DNA from: RGIG5612 sp964528825
Lineage (GTDB): Bacteria > Bacillota > Clostridia > Lachnospirales > Lachnospiraceae
Assembly (NCBI GenBank): GCA_964528825.1
Contig: CAZGVB010000021.1
Location: forward strand, 1 to 24,437
Length of the DNA stretch: 24,437 nt
Direction: 5' to 3'
Shown here one piece after another: positions 16,153-22,449 of this stretch. The stretch's first letter is position 1. Every line of letters starts with the position of its first letter. Under the pieces are notes generated by a model, which saw only the letters and a list, made by a program, of their open reading frames with translations, was not told the origin of the DNA and searched no databases. The translations under genes and the position numbers were made by a program.

Positions 16153-17147
16153 CAGATGTCAATGAAATAAATGACATTAAGATAAAAGACAATATTAAGA
16201 TCTCAGTCATCATTCCGGCATATAATGTGGAAGACTACCTGTCCGAATGCCTTGAAAGCTGTATATCTCAGCACTTTGAGGGAGCTGAATATATCTGCGT
16301 CGATGACGGCAGCAGCGACGGAACATATGCGCAGGCAGAGCAATATGCAGATGCCCATGCGGAGATAAAGCTGCTGCATAAGGAAAATGGCGGAGTATCC
16401 TCGGCAAGAAATGCAGGGCTTAGAGCAGCCGGGGGAAAGATTATCATGTTTCTGGATGCGGATGATAAGCTTAAAGGGGGAGCCATAGAGCGGATATGGC
16501 AATGCTTTTCATCTGACAAATGTCCTGATATCGTCATATTTAATGCCGATACTTTTCCCGCTGATATAGAAGACCTTCCATGGTATAAAAAGACATTGCA
16601 ATTTCAGGAAAAATATTATGATCACTTTGTCCCGCAGATTCTGTTTGCGGAGAGGGGCTCGATGCCATTTGTATGGCGTCATGCGTATAAGGCAGAGCTT
16701 ATCAAGGACCGGGGAATCTATTTTGACGAGACACTTAATATGGGCGAGGATGCGGTATTTCCCATGAGTATTTTCCCGTCGGCGGACAGATTCATGTTTA
16801 TAGAGGAAAGTCTCATAAGCTACAGGATGTCAAGAGACGGTTCGCTCATGGAGGTCATTCACAGCGATCCGGTATCGGTAGTAGACAAACACTATGATGC
16901 GATCATATCTGCAGCGACTTTTTGGAATGAAAAAGGCTGGCTTTGCAGATATGGGACTGATTTCCTTGAATGGGCACTTAAATTCACGTTGCTTAAAGTA
17001 AAGGCACTTAAGGGAAAAGAGAGAAGAAAAAAGGCTGCTGAATTTTTTGAACGGATAATAGCGCCGTTTGAGCTTGCAAAATATAAAGGAAAGCTGTCTT
17101 TTAAGGGCAAGCTGATGTGGATCGTTTTTTGCCTGATGGCAGGGTAA
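16149..17147 (+). CDS. Glycosyltransferase family 2 protein
   Basis: A second GT2 enzyme, 332 residues, with KISVIIPAYNVEDYLSECLE (17-36), YICVDDGSSDGT (48-59), the acceptor-side NGGVSSARNAGL (80-91) and FLDADD (101-106) as the DxD motif. Compared with its neighbour it is closer to the canonical family. Translation overlaps the preceding gene by ATGA, indicating coupling. The stop codon lies in the loop of a 17-bp inverted repeat. It probably acts with the preceding two genes in building a surface or secreted glycan. Confidence 0.91.
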   Translation: MTDVNEINDIKIKDNIKISVIIPAYNVEDYLSECLESCISQHFEGAEYICVDDGSSDGTYAQAEQYADAHAEIKLLHKENGGVSSARNAGLRAAGGKIIMFLDADDKLKGGAIERIWQCFSSDKCPDIVIFNADTFPADIEDLPWYKKTLQFQEKYYDHFVPQILFAERGSMPFVWRHAYKAELIKDRGIYFDETLNMGEDAVFPMSIFPSADRFMFIEESLISYRMSRDGSLMEVIHSDPVSVVDKHYDAIISAATFWNEKGWLCRYGTDFLEWALKFTLLKVKALKGKERRKKAAEFFERIIAPFELAKYKGKLSFKGKLMWIVFCLMAG

Positions 17148-17168
17148 GTTATGCCATCAGGCAAAAAA
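17125..17168. repeat. Perfect 17-bp inverted repeat spanning the glycosyltransferase stop codon
   Basis: TTTTTTGCCTGATGGCA (17125-17141) and its exact complement (17152-17168) flank a 10-base loop holding the TAA stop. In both directions the stem begins with a U tract and ends with an A tract, so a free U run after the helix is missing on either strand. It sits between convergent genes and may still act as a bidirectional terminator or 3'-end stabiliser. Confidence 0.8.
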
Positions 17169-17228
17169 TCAGTAATGACTGAGCTTGGTGAAAATTTAGC
17201 GTAGGCATGCCCTTCAACGACAAATTAA

Positions 17229-17777
17229 TTATAACGAGACAATCTCTCGTTCACAATTGGCGGTACACCCATCTTCCCATTCACCATTGATGAAATTATC
17301 GGTGGGGGCAAATTTTGAGATTACATCAGTTCCCTTGTGAATAAATATTTCTAATGAAAAGCAAGTATCCTTTTCAAACCCTATTTCCCTGTCGCCAAGA
17401 CTGATGATAATGCCACGGGTGAGCCATACATCATATTCCGTAATATCATTGACAGCAAGCTGCTGATGTTCTTGAACAATGTATATCCCCTTAATGATCT
17501 CATGAATAGGAGTGGTAGTAGGAGATGGTGGCATCGGCAGTGAGCTGGTTGTTTTTGCGGATAATACAGACACATCTTCGACTGTGCCAAAATATGGAAG
17601 TTCTTCGTCAAAACTTGATAAAAAAATGTCAGTATCGTCCACTTTAATAATGATTTGCTGTGAAACCGAATTTCTAAAATGAAAAATCTCATGTGTTATA
17701 GAGTCCAGTGTTTTTCCTATGCATGATTTTAATAATTTAATTGTGGTTTCATCGAATCTAACGTCTGTTTTTGTCAT
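17229..17777 (-). CDS. Hypothetical protein, no recognised family
   Basis: An intact 182-residue frame on the opposite strand from its neighbours. The N-terminal half has a strand-rich pattern (VSQQIIIKVDDTDIFLSSFD, 38-57), then a Ser/Pro/Thr-rich linker near residues 77-90, then a second strand-rich half ending in an acidic, Cys-containing tail. No signal peptide or membrane segment is seen. No convincing ribosome binding site precedes the ATG, and the frame starts inside the end of a degraded gene (17758-17971). Base composition looks more AT-rich than the flanks. It is probably part of transferred DNA, and the true start may be internal or lost. Function unknown. Confidence 0.55.
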   Translation of the reverse strand: MTKTDVRFDETTIKLLKSCIGKTLDSITHEIFHFRNSVSQQIIIKVDDTDIFLSSFDEELPYFGTVEDVSVLSAKTTSSLPMPPSPTTTPIHEIIKGIYIVQEHQQLAVNDITEYDVWLTRGIIISLGDREIGFEKDTCFSLEIFIHKGTDVISKFAPTDNFINGEWEDGCTANCEREIVSL

Positions 17778-17971
17778 ATGATTGCCTATGGTTTTTGCAG
17801 GTGATGGCCTTGTTAAAAGGAATTAAACATTTGGGGACCTCGGCATTTTGAATATTCATTAAATTCGGAATACCGGGGGCCCCGGTGAAGCTTGCACCTT
17901 CTGTAAGGTATGCTTGGGAACCATCGTCAAAAATAGTTTTACGAATACGTGCACTTTTTCAATTCTACCAT
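17758..17971 (-). pseudogene. Truncated, frameshifted gene remnant (possibly DUF4417-like N-terminus)
   Basis: Read on the minus strand, an open stretch of about 65 codons without a proper start encodes a protein-like sequence containing TIFDDGSQAYLTEGASF, GAPGIPNLMNIQNAEVP and KCLIPFNKAI. An ATG at 17971 gives MVELKK in another frame; removing one A from a run of five would join it to the downstream frame. The frame stops at 17758, long before any full domain. From memory these motifs resemble the start of DUF4417-type proteins found in mobile elements, cut off before the conserved HFY/DD region; this needs a search. It overlaps the start of the 182-residue gene. Confidence 0.5.
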
Positions 17972-18049
17972 GCTTAAGTCATCGATTGCAAATGAGATAA
18001 ATATCGAAATTATGCAAAATGCAAGGAAGTCATACTGATAGCAATACAG
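17778..18049. other. Intergenic island with remnant DNA
   Basis: Apart from the gene remnant (to 17971), this stretch holds a GC-rich palindrome ACCGGGG-G-CCCCGGT (17872-17886), which lies inside the remnant's reading frame. The bases 17972-18049 show no coding frame, no clear promoter and no strong hairpin. The region ends where the candidate BirA operator begins. Confidence 0.4.
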
Positions 18050-18082
18050 ATGTCAACCGGAAGTTCTCATGCAAGTTGACAT
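18050..18082 (+). promoter_or_regulatory. Candidate BirA (biotin repressor) operator
   Basis: ATGTCAAC (18050-18057) and GTTGACAT (18075-18082) form a perfect inverted repeat with a 17-base spacer. The layout matches the known BirA box, recalled as TGTnAACC, 14 to 16 bases, GGTTnACA, except that one central G is A here. The site is about 250 bases upstream of birA-bioY, whose BirA has the DNA-binding domain needed for repression. The right arm contains the -35 hexamer of a promoter. Confidence 0.65.
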
Positions 18083-18104
18083 TCACTTTGATCCATGCTA
18101 CCAT
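18076..18104 (+). promoter_or_regulatory. Promoter overlapping the BirA operator
   Basis: TTGACA (18076-18081) is a perfect -35 inside the operator's right arm. TACCAT (18099-18104) follows after 17 bases and is preceded by TG at 18096-18097, an extended -10. Transcription would start near 18111 and run through a terminator hairpin, leaving a leader of about 220 nt before birA. Confidence 0.5.
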
Positions 18105-18131
18105 TCTCTCGTTTTTCAATATATCCTCTGT

Positions 18132-18164
18132 AAAGGCTGTGTGAAGAAAAACACAGCCTTTTTT
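18132..18164 (+). terminator. Intrinsic terminator upstream of birA
   Basis: AAAGGCTGTGT (18132-18142) pairs perfectly with ACACAGCCTTT (18151-18161) around 8 bases, and the T run continues to 18164. It is only about 20 nt beyond the predicted start site of the BirA-controlled promoter. It could be an attenuator for birA-bioY, or the former terminator of the glycan operon separated from it by inserted DNA. Confidence 0.8.
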
Positions 18165-18276
18165 CGTGCAGACAGGTCAAAGTAGATTATCAGCTGTCAT
18201 CTCACGCGCACAGTACTAAAGATTGTCCGGATGAGAACGGTGCAGGAGATTATTCTGCAGTGACCGCAGGCAGACC

Positions 18277-18320
18277 GAGGATAGGTTGAGGATAGGTTGA
18301 GGATAGATCAAAGATAGATT
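18277..18320 (+). repeat. Four tandem copies of an 11-bp repeat before birA
   Basis: GAGGATAGGTT occurs twice exactly (18277, 18288), followed by GAGGATAGATC and AAAGATAGATT. The array ends 2 bases before the birA ribosome binding site AAAGGA (18322-18327). It is purine-rich, and its GAGGATAG units resemble weak ribosome binding sites, so copy number might affect translation of birA. Confidence 0.85.
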
Positions 18321-18332
18321 TAAAGGATTAAC

Positions 18333-19316
18333 ATGGATAATATAACTACAAAAGAAAAATTGGCCGTTATGTTAGAAAACGGCGGTGATGCATATATATC
18401 CGGAAGTATGATAGCGGAGACACTTGGAATCACAAGATCGGCTGTCTGGAAGCATATAAAAGCTCTAGAGACGGACGGATATCGGATAGAGGCAGTGACG
18501 AACAGGGGCTACAGACTGCAGCAGGATAATGATGTCATAAGCCAAAATACCATAAGGAAATATCTCGGTGATGAGGCAGGAAAGTTTACCTTGGATATTT
18601 ATTCCAGTACCACCTCCACAAATGAGATATTGAAGAGCGCGGCATTAAGGTCGCAGACATGGCATACAGTGATAGCCTCTCATCAAAGCGCGGGAAAAGG
18701 GAGGAGCGGACGCAGCTTCTATTCCCCGGCCGAAAGCGGACTATACCTCAGCATGCTGCTAAGGCCTGATATGCCTATAGAAAAGGCTACATTTGTTACC
18801 ACAGCTGCGGCAGTAGCCGCCTGCAGGACTATCGAGAGATGTACAGATGAAAATGCCCGTATAAAATGGGTAAATGACATATTTATAAATGAGAAAAAGG
18901 TCTGTGGGATTCTCACGGAGGCATCAACGGATATGGAATCCGGAGGCCTCGAATGGGTGATAATGGGCATTGGCTTTAATGTTTATGAGCCGGAGGGGGG
19001 ATTCCCGGATACGGCAGGGATCGCCGGATACATTTTGGGAGAGCGTAAAAGAGATCTTCGAAGTCGGATCGCGGCAGGATTTATGATCGAATTCAGAAAA
19101 ATATGTGAAGATCTGTCAGATAATGATTATAAAGAGGAATATAAAAGGCGCAATTTCATTCCCGGAAAGCGCATAAATGCTATAAGGGGCGGAGTATCTG
19201 TCCCTGCATTTGCCATAGGTATAGATGACGAGTGCAGACTTATAGTCAGATATGATGACGGCAGAGAGGATGTCATATCCTCGGGAGAGGTCAGCATAAG
19301 GCCGATAAAGGCGTAG
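18333..19316 (+). CDS. birA: Biotin-protein ligase and biotin operon repressor
   Basis: BirA makes biotinyl-AMP and attaches biotin to AccB; the bifunctional form also represses biotin genes. The 327-residue protein has an N-terminal winged helix (about 5-62, with LGITRSAVWKHIKALETDGY), the ligase core with SSTTSTN (91-97), the biotinyl-AMP loop GKGRSGR (121-127), KWVND (178-182) and KVCGILTE (189-196), and a C-terminal SH3-like domain (about 270-327). Presence of the HTH makes it the regulatory class. The ATG follows AAAGGA. It is followed 32 bases later by bioY, so one transcript likely links ligation, repression and biotin import. Confidence 0.95.
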   Translation: MDNITTKEKLAVMLENGGDAYISGSMIAETLGITRSAVWKHIKALETDGYRIEAVTNRGYRLQQDNDVISQNTIRKYLGDEAGKFTLDIYSSTTSTNEILKSAALRSQTWHTVIASHQSAGKGRSGRSFYSPAESGLYLSMLLRPDMPIEKATFVTTAAAVAACRTIERCTDENARIKWVNDIFINEKKVCGILTEASTDMESGGLEWVIMGIGFNVYEPEGGFPDTAGIAGYILGERKRDLRSRIAAGFMIEFRKICEDLSDNDYKEEYKRRNFIPGKRINAIRGGVSVPAFAIGIDDECRLIVRYDDGREDVISSGEVSIRPIKA

Positions 19317-19348
19317 CCTTAAAAATAGCTATAGGAGCAGAGATAAAG

Positions 19349-19939
19349 GTGACAGAGCATATAAAGGACAAAAGAACTGTTTTCGGTATAAGGGATCTTG
19401 TATTCATGGCGGCGGGAGCGGCAATAACTGCAGTCTGCTCGTGGATAAGCATACCGTCTGCCGTTCCGTTTACATTGCAGACATTTGCCGTCTTTTGCAT
19501 ATTGGGGATGCTGGGCGGCAGGAGAGGAACAGTTTCGCTGATAGTATATATACTTCTCGGTATGGTAGGAGTACCTGTATTTTCAGGCTTTAAAGGAGGC
19601 ATTGGAGTCATCATAGGCACTACAGGCGGGTATATAGTAGGATTTATCTTTATGGGATTGATATACTGGCTTGCACAGATCATCTTTAAGGATAGGCTGC
19701 TCTCTCAAAGACCGACATTTAAGAATATTACTTTGCAGGCTGCGGTGCTTCTTGCAGGACTCCTTGTCTGTTATGCCTTCGGCACGGCATGGTTTGTGGT
19801 CGCATATGCCGCGCAGTCGGGTACGATAGGATTTGCTGCGGCATTATTAAAATGTGTTGTGCCTTTCATCATTCCGGATCTTATAAAGATGGCCGCGGCG
19901 TTATTCGTTACGACAAGGCTGAGAAGATTTATAAGATAA
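19349..19939 (+). CDS. bioY: Biotin ECF transporter S component BioY
   Basis: BioY is the membrane substrate-binding subunit for biotin uptake, working with a shared ECF energising module. The 196-residue protein has six hydrophobic segments and the family motifs VPFTLQTF (34-41), GVPVFSGFKGGIGVIIG (73-89), GGYIVGF and YAFGTAWF. The GTG start follows GGAG (19334-19337). No ECF ATPase or T component is nearby, so it must use a module encoded elsewhere. Its role fits BirA upstream and the biotin-dependent AccB in the fab operon. Confidence 0.95.
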   Translation: MTEHIKDKRTVFGIRDLVFMAAGAAITAVCSWISIPSAVPFTLQTFAVFCILGMLGGRRGTVSLIVYILLGMVGVPVFSGFKGGIGVIIGTTGGYIVGFIFMGLIYWLAQIIFKDRLLSQRPTFKNITLQAAVLLAGLLVCYAFGTAWFVVAYAAQSGTIGFAAALLKCVVPFIIPDLIKMAAALFVTTRLRRFIR

Positions 19940-20039
19940 GTTAACGCGGGTACTTATTTCTCGTGAATACGGATGTATATTTTTTGCGTCCGGATTATTT
20001 CACTGCACCTATAAAAAAAGTGAAAGAAGGACAAATATT
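19936..20039 (+). other. Gap between bioY and the EamA gene
   Basis: ATAAGT (19936-19941) and ACTTAT (19952-19957) form a weak hairpin over the bioY stop that could be a poor terminator. Just before the next gene, TTTCACT (19998-20004) pairs with AGTGAAA (20019-20025), directly beside the ribosome binding site GAAGGA. No strong promoter is seen. Confidence 0.3.
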
Positions 20040-20900
20040 ATGTGGATAATATTCGCATTTGCCTCGGCATTGTTTGCGGGTCTGACATCAGTGTTTGCTA
20101 AGTGTGGTATAAAGAAAACTGATTCAGATGTAGCTACGGCGATCCGGACTATTGTGGTTCTGATCTTTTCGTGGCTGATGGTATGGATTTGCGGCTCTGC
20201 ATCGTCAATCATGACGCTTAGCGCAAAAACCTGGGTCTTCCTGATTCTCTCCGGACTCGCCACCGGAGCTTCATGGCTATGTTACTTTCGGGCTTTGCAG
20301 CTCGGAGATGTCAACAAGGTTGTGCCTGTTGACAAGTCAAGCACTATACTTACGATATTGTTGGCACTGATATTCTTCAGGGAGCCTATTTCCTTGCTAA
20401 AGGGAGCAGCTGTCGTGATGATTGGGGCGGGCACATTTCTGATGATTGAGAAGAAGGCTGTTTCCGTTCAAAAAAAAGAGAAAAAAAGCTGGCTGTTGTA
20501 CGCGGTACTTTCCGCTGTATTCGCATCATTGACTTCAATCCTCGGAAAAATCGGAATCGAGGATGTAGAGTCCAATCTCGGCACTGCAATCCGCACCTGT
20601 GTTGTGCTGATCATGGCGTGGATGATTGTTTTTATCAAGGGACGGCAGCATTTGCTAAAATCCATTCCAAAGAAGGAACTGGGATTTATATGTTTATCCG
20701 GTTTTGCGACCGGAGGCTCTTGGCTGTGCTACTATAAGGCACTGCAGGATGGACTTGCCAGTGTTGTTGTACCTATAGACAAGCTGAGCATTTTGGTATC
20801 TATCGGATTTTCAGCAATAGTGTTCGGTGAGAGGCTTTCAAAAAAAGCAGCCGTCGGTCTTGTGATAATCGTGATAGGGACTCTGCTGATGATTATTTGA
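20040..20900 (+). CDS. EamA family (drug/metabolite transporter superfamily) permease
   Basis: A 286-residue inner membrane protein of about ten transmembrane segments formed by two homologous EamA halves (residues 1-137 and 150-286). The repeat is visible: GLATGASWLCYFRALQLGD in the first half corresponds to GFATGGSWLCYYKALQDGL in the second, and ATAIRTIVVLIFSW to GTAIRTCVVLIMAW. The ribosome binding site GAAGGA precedes the ATG. Such proteins export or import small metabolites; the substrate cannot be predicted. Its position between bioY and the moeA-like gene does not clearly assign a role. Confidence 0.9.
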   Translation: MWIIFAFASALFAGLTSVFAKCGIKKTDSDVATAIRTIVVLIFSWLMVWICGSASSIMTLSAKTWVFLILSGLATGASWLCYFRALQLGDVNKVVPVDKSSTILTILLALIFFREPISLLKGAAVVMIGAGTFLMIEKKAVSVQKKEKKSWLLYAVLSAVFASLTSILGKIGIEDVESNLGTAIRTCVVLIMAWMIVFIKGRQHLLKSIPKKELGFICLSGFATGGSWLCYYKALQDGLASVVVPIDKLSILVSIGFSAIVFGERLSKKAAVGLVIIVIGTLLMII

Positions 20901-20939
20901 CCACTGGATTGGCTTGAAAAATATTTTTTTTTAGAGTAA

Positions 20940-20948
20940 TGTTATACC
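20940..20948 (+). promoter_or_regulatory. Possible extended -10 promoter for the moeA-like gene
   Basis: TGTTATACC resembles an extended -10 (TGnTATAAT) with four of six hexamer matches, after a T-rich stretch. A TTGAAA at 20914-20919 is too far away for a normal -35 to this box. Transcription would begin near 20955, just before the structured leader. Confidence 0.3.
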
Positions 20949-20962
20949 GTTACAGATCCGGA

Positions 20963-21076
20963 GCTGATGAGCCTAAGTGCATTGCATACGGACATCAGCC
21001 AAGATACGAAATATCTTCAGAGTATGGCCGGAAACAGCCATATTTTCCGTTGATGCCGCATAGAATGCGGATTTTT
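20963..21076 (+). promoter_or_regulatory. Structured leader with terminator/antiterminator: candidate riboswitch
   Basis: CATCAGC (20993-20999) can pair with upstream GCTGATG (20963-20969), or, as part of CGGaCATCAGC (20989-20999), with GTTGATGCCG (21049-21058). The second pairing encloses two hairpins, AAGATA/TATCTT with loop CGAAA (21001-21017) and TATGGC/GCCATA (21023-21042), forming a three-way junction. It also consumes the CCG that begins the terminator hairpin CCGCAT-AGA-ATGCGG (21056-21070), which is followed by ATTTTT. The two states are mutually exclusive, as expected for transcription attenuation. I do not recognise the class; the Moco RNA is an obvious comparison but does not match what I recall. 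Confidence 0.6.
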
Positions 21077-21092
21077 AGAGAAGGAGATGCAT

Positions 21093-22448
21093 ATGACAGA
21101 ACAGGAAAAGAAGGAACATGCAGGAGGATGCTGCAAGGGTGGCCGGGCAGAGCATGCAGCAGGATGCTGCCATAACGGCGCTGCGGCCGGAGCAGGAAAG
21201 AATGACGGAATGCAGAAAGGATCCCATACTCATGACGAAGGTCATGCTCATGGCAAAAAGAAGCCTGAGCTCAAGGATCATGTGAGCAGAGAAGAGGCCA
21301 TAGAAAAGCTCTTTGCAATATGGGACATGCGTACAGATACCGAGACTGTGCATGTATCCGAGGCATGCACAAGGACATTGGCAGAGGATATATTTGCACT
21401 CTATGATCAGCCGGTGGTGCGTGCGTCCGCTATGGATGGCGTTGCCGTAAAATCGGCCGACTTTGCAAACGGTATGCCGGATACATCAAAATGGCAGCCG
21501 GGTACAGACTATGTAAGAGCTGATACGGGAGATGATTTTGATGACGCATTTGACAGCGTCATTAGGATAGAAAATGTTAAGATCCTTGAAAATGGCGGCA
21601 TAAAGATCGCAGAGGATGAAGAATTCTATGCAGGCATGAATGTTATGCCGAGAGGAAATAATATCAAAAAGGGTACTCAGGTCGCAAAAGAGGGCGATAT
21701 ACTTACGCCTGCTGCTCTTGCGGCTATAATCCTTGCGGGACATGGTGATGTAAAGGTCCGCAAGAAACCCGTATTTGCTTTTATACCTACAGGAAGTGAG
21801 CTCGTTCCGGCCGGCAGCGTCCTTGCGAGAGGACAGAACTTTGACAGCAACAGTATCATGGTCAAGACAACGCTTGAGCGCATGGGGGCCGAGGTGAAGC
21901 TGCATCCCATAATCAAGGATGATCCGGCTGCCGTAAAAGCTGCCCTGGATAAGATGATAGATGAAGCGGATGTAGTCATATTGAATGCGGGGACGTCAAA
22001 GGGAAGCGAGGATTATTGCGTAACCTATCTCGAGAAGAACGGAAAGATGCTCTTCCACGGAGTAAGAGCAGTGCCCGGCAGACCGATGAGCATCACCATA
22101 TATAAGGATAAGCCCATTATAAATATGTCGGGGCCGTCCGTTGGCGCACTTAATGGCTGCTATTGGCTCCTTCCGGCTGTAATAGACAGGATGCTTGGTC
22201 ATACAGAACCGATGTATCTGCCGCAGGCAGAGGTCATACTGAAGGATGATCTCAGCTTTCCACCGTTTTTCAGTACATTCTGCGGTCTGATGCTATCAAA
22301 GGGAGAAGACGGCATGCTTTACGCACAGACGATGCCGAAATCCATGCCTCGCTCGGCGGCTCTTGTCGCAGACGCCTTTTATCTTTCAAAGCAGGGCGAG
22401 GAGCCTAAGTCGGCAGGAGACAGAATCAAAGTATTTCTTGCAAAATAA
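21093..22448 (+). CDS. moeA: MoeA-like molybdopterin molybdotransferase with Cys/His-rich N-terminus
   Basis: MoeA inserts molybdate into adenylylated molybdopterin. From ATG 21093 (AAGGAG 6 bases upstream; the ATG at 21087 touches the ribosome binding site and is less likely) the protein has 451 residues. Residues 13-53 form an unusual tail with GGCCKGG, GCCHNG and HTHDEGHAHG. The MoeA body follows: VRASAMDGVAV (109-119), GMNVMPRGNNIKKG (181-194), FIPTGSEL (230-237), NAGTSKGSEDY (298-308) and VPGRPM (327-332). Canonical GGVSVGDYD and PGNPVS segments read NAGTSKGSEDY and SGPSVGA, so it is a divergent member whose activity may differ. No other molybdenum cofactor gene is in the window. Confidence 0.82.
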   Translation: MTEQEKKEHAGGCCKGGRAEHAAGCCHNGAAAGAGKNDGMQKGSHTHDEGHAHGKKKPELKDHVSREEAIEKLFAIWDMRTDTETVHVSEACTRTLAEDIFALYDQPVVRASAMDGVAVKSADFANGMPDTSKWQPGTDYVRADTGDDFDDAFDSVIRIENVKILENGGIKIAEDEEFYAGMNVMPRGNNIKKGTQVAKEGDILTPAALAAIILAGHGDVKVRKKPVFAFIPTGSELVPAGSVLARGQNFDSNSIMVKTTLERMGAEVKLHPIIKDDPAAVKAALDKMIDEADVVILNAGTSKGSEDYCVTYLEKNGKMLFHGVRAVPGRPMSITIYKDKPIINMSGPSVGALNGCYWLLPAVIDRMLGHTEPMYLPQAEVILKDDLSFPPFFSTFCGLMLSKGEDGMLYAQTMPKSMPRSAALVADAFYLSKQGEEPKSAGDRIKVFLAK

Positions 22449-22449
22449 A

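Noticed and set aside
17872..17886. GC-rich 15-base palindrome ACCGGGG-G-CCCCGGT as a terminator or binding site.
   Set aside because: It lies inside the reading frame of the gene remnant and encodes part of its TGAPGIP segment, with no T run on either side; the symmetry is probably a by-product of Gly/Pro codons.
18165..18276. A second promoter for birA downstream of the terminator (TTGTCC at 18223 with TATTCT at 18251).
   Set aside because: The spacing is 22 bases and both boxes are poor matches, so it was not called, although a weak promoter here would change the attenuation idea.
20964..21011. CTGATGAG ... CGAAA resembles the conserved core of a hammerhead ribozyme.
   Set aside because: The sequence between the two motifs does not form a stem II with matching ends, and CGAAA is better explained as the loop of the AAGATA/TATCTT hairpin. 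No cleavage-site triplet in a matching stem III was found.
20963..21076. Direct assignment of the moeA leader to the known Moco RNA family.
   Set aside because: Gene context fits, but the helix order and conserved bases I remember for that family are not visible; only an Infernal search could decide.
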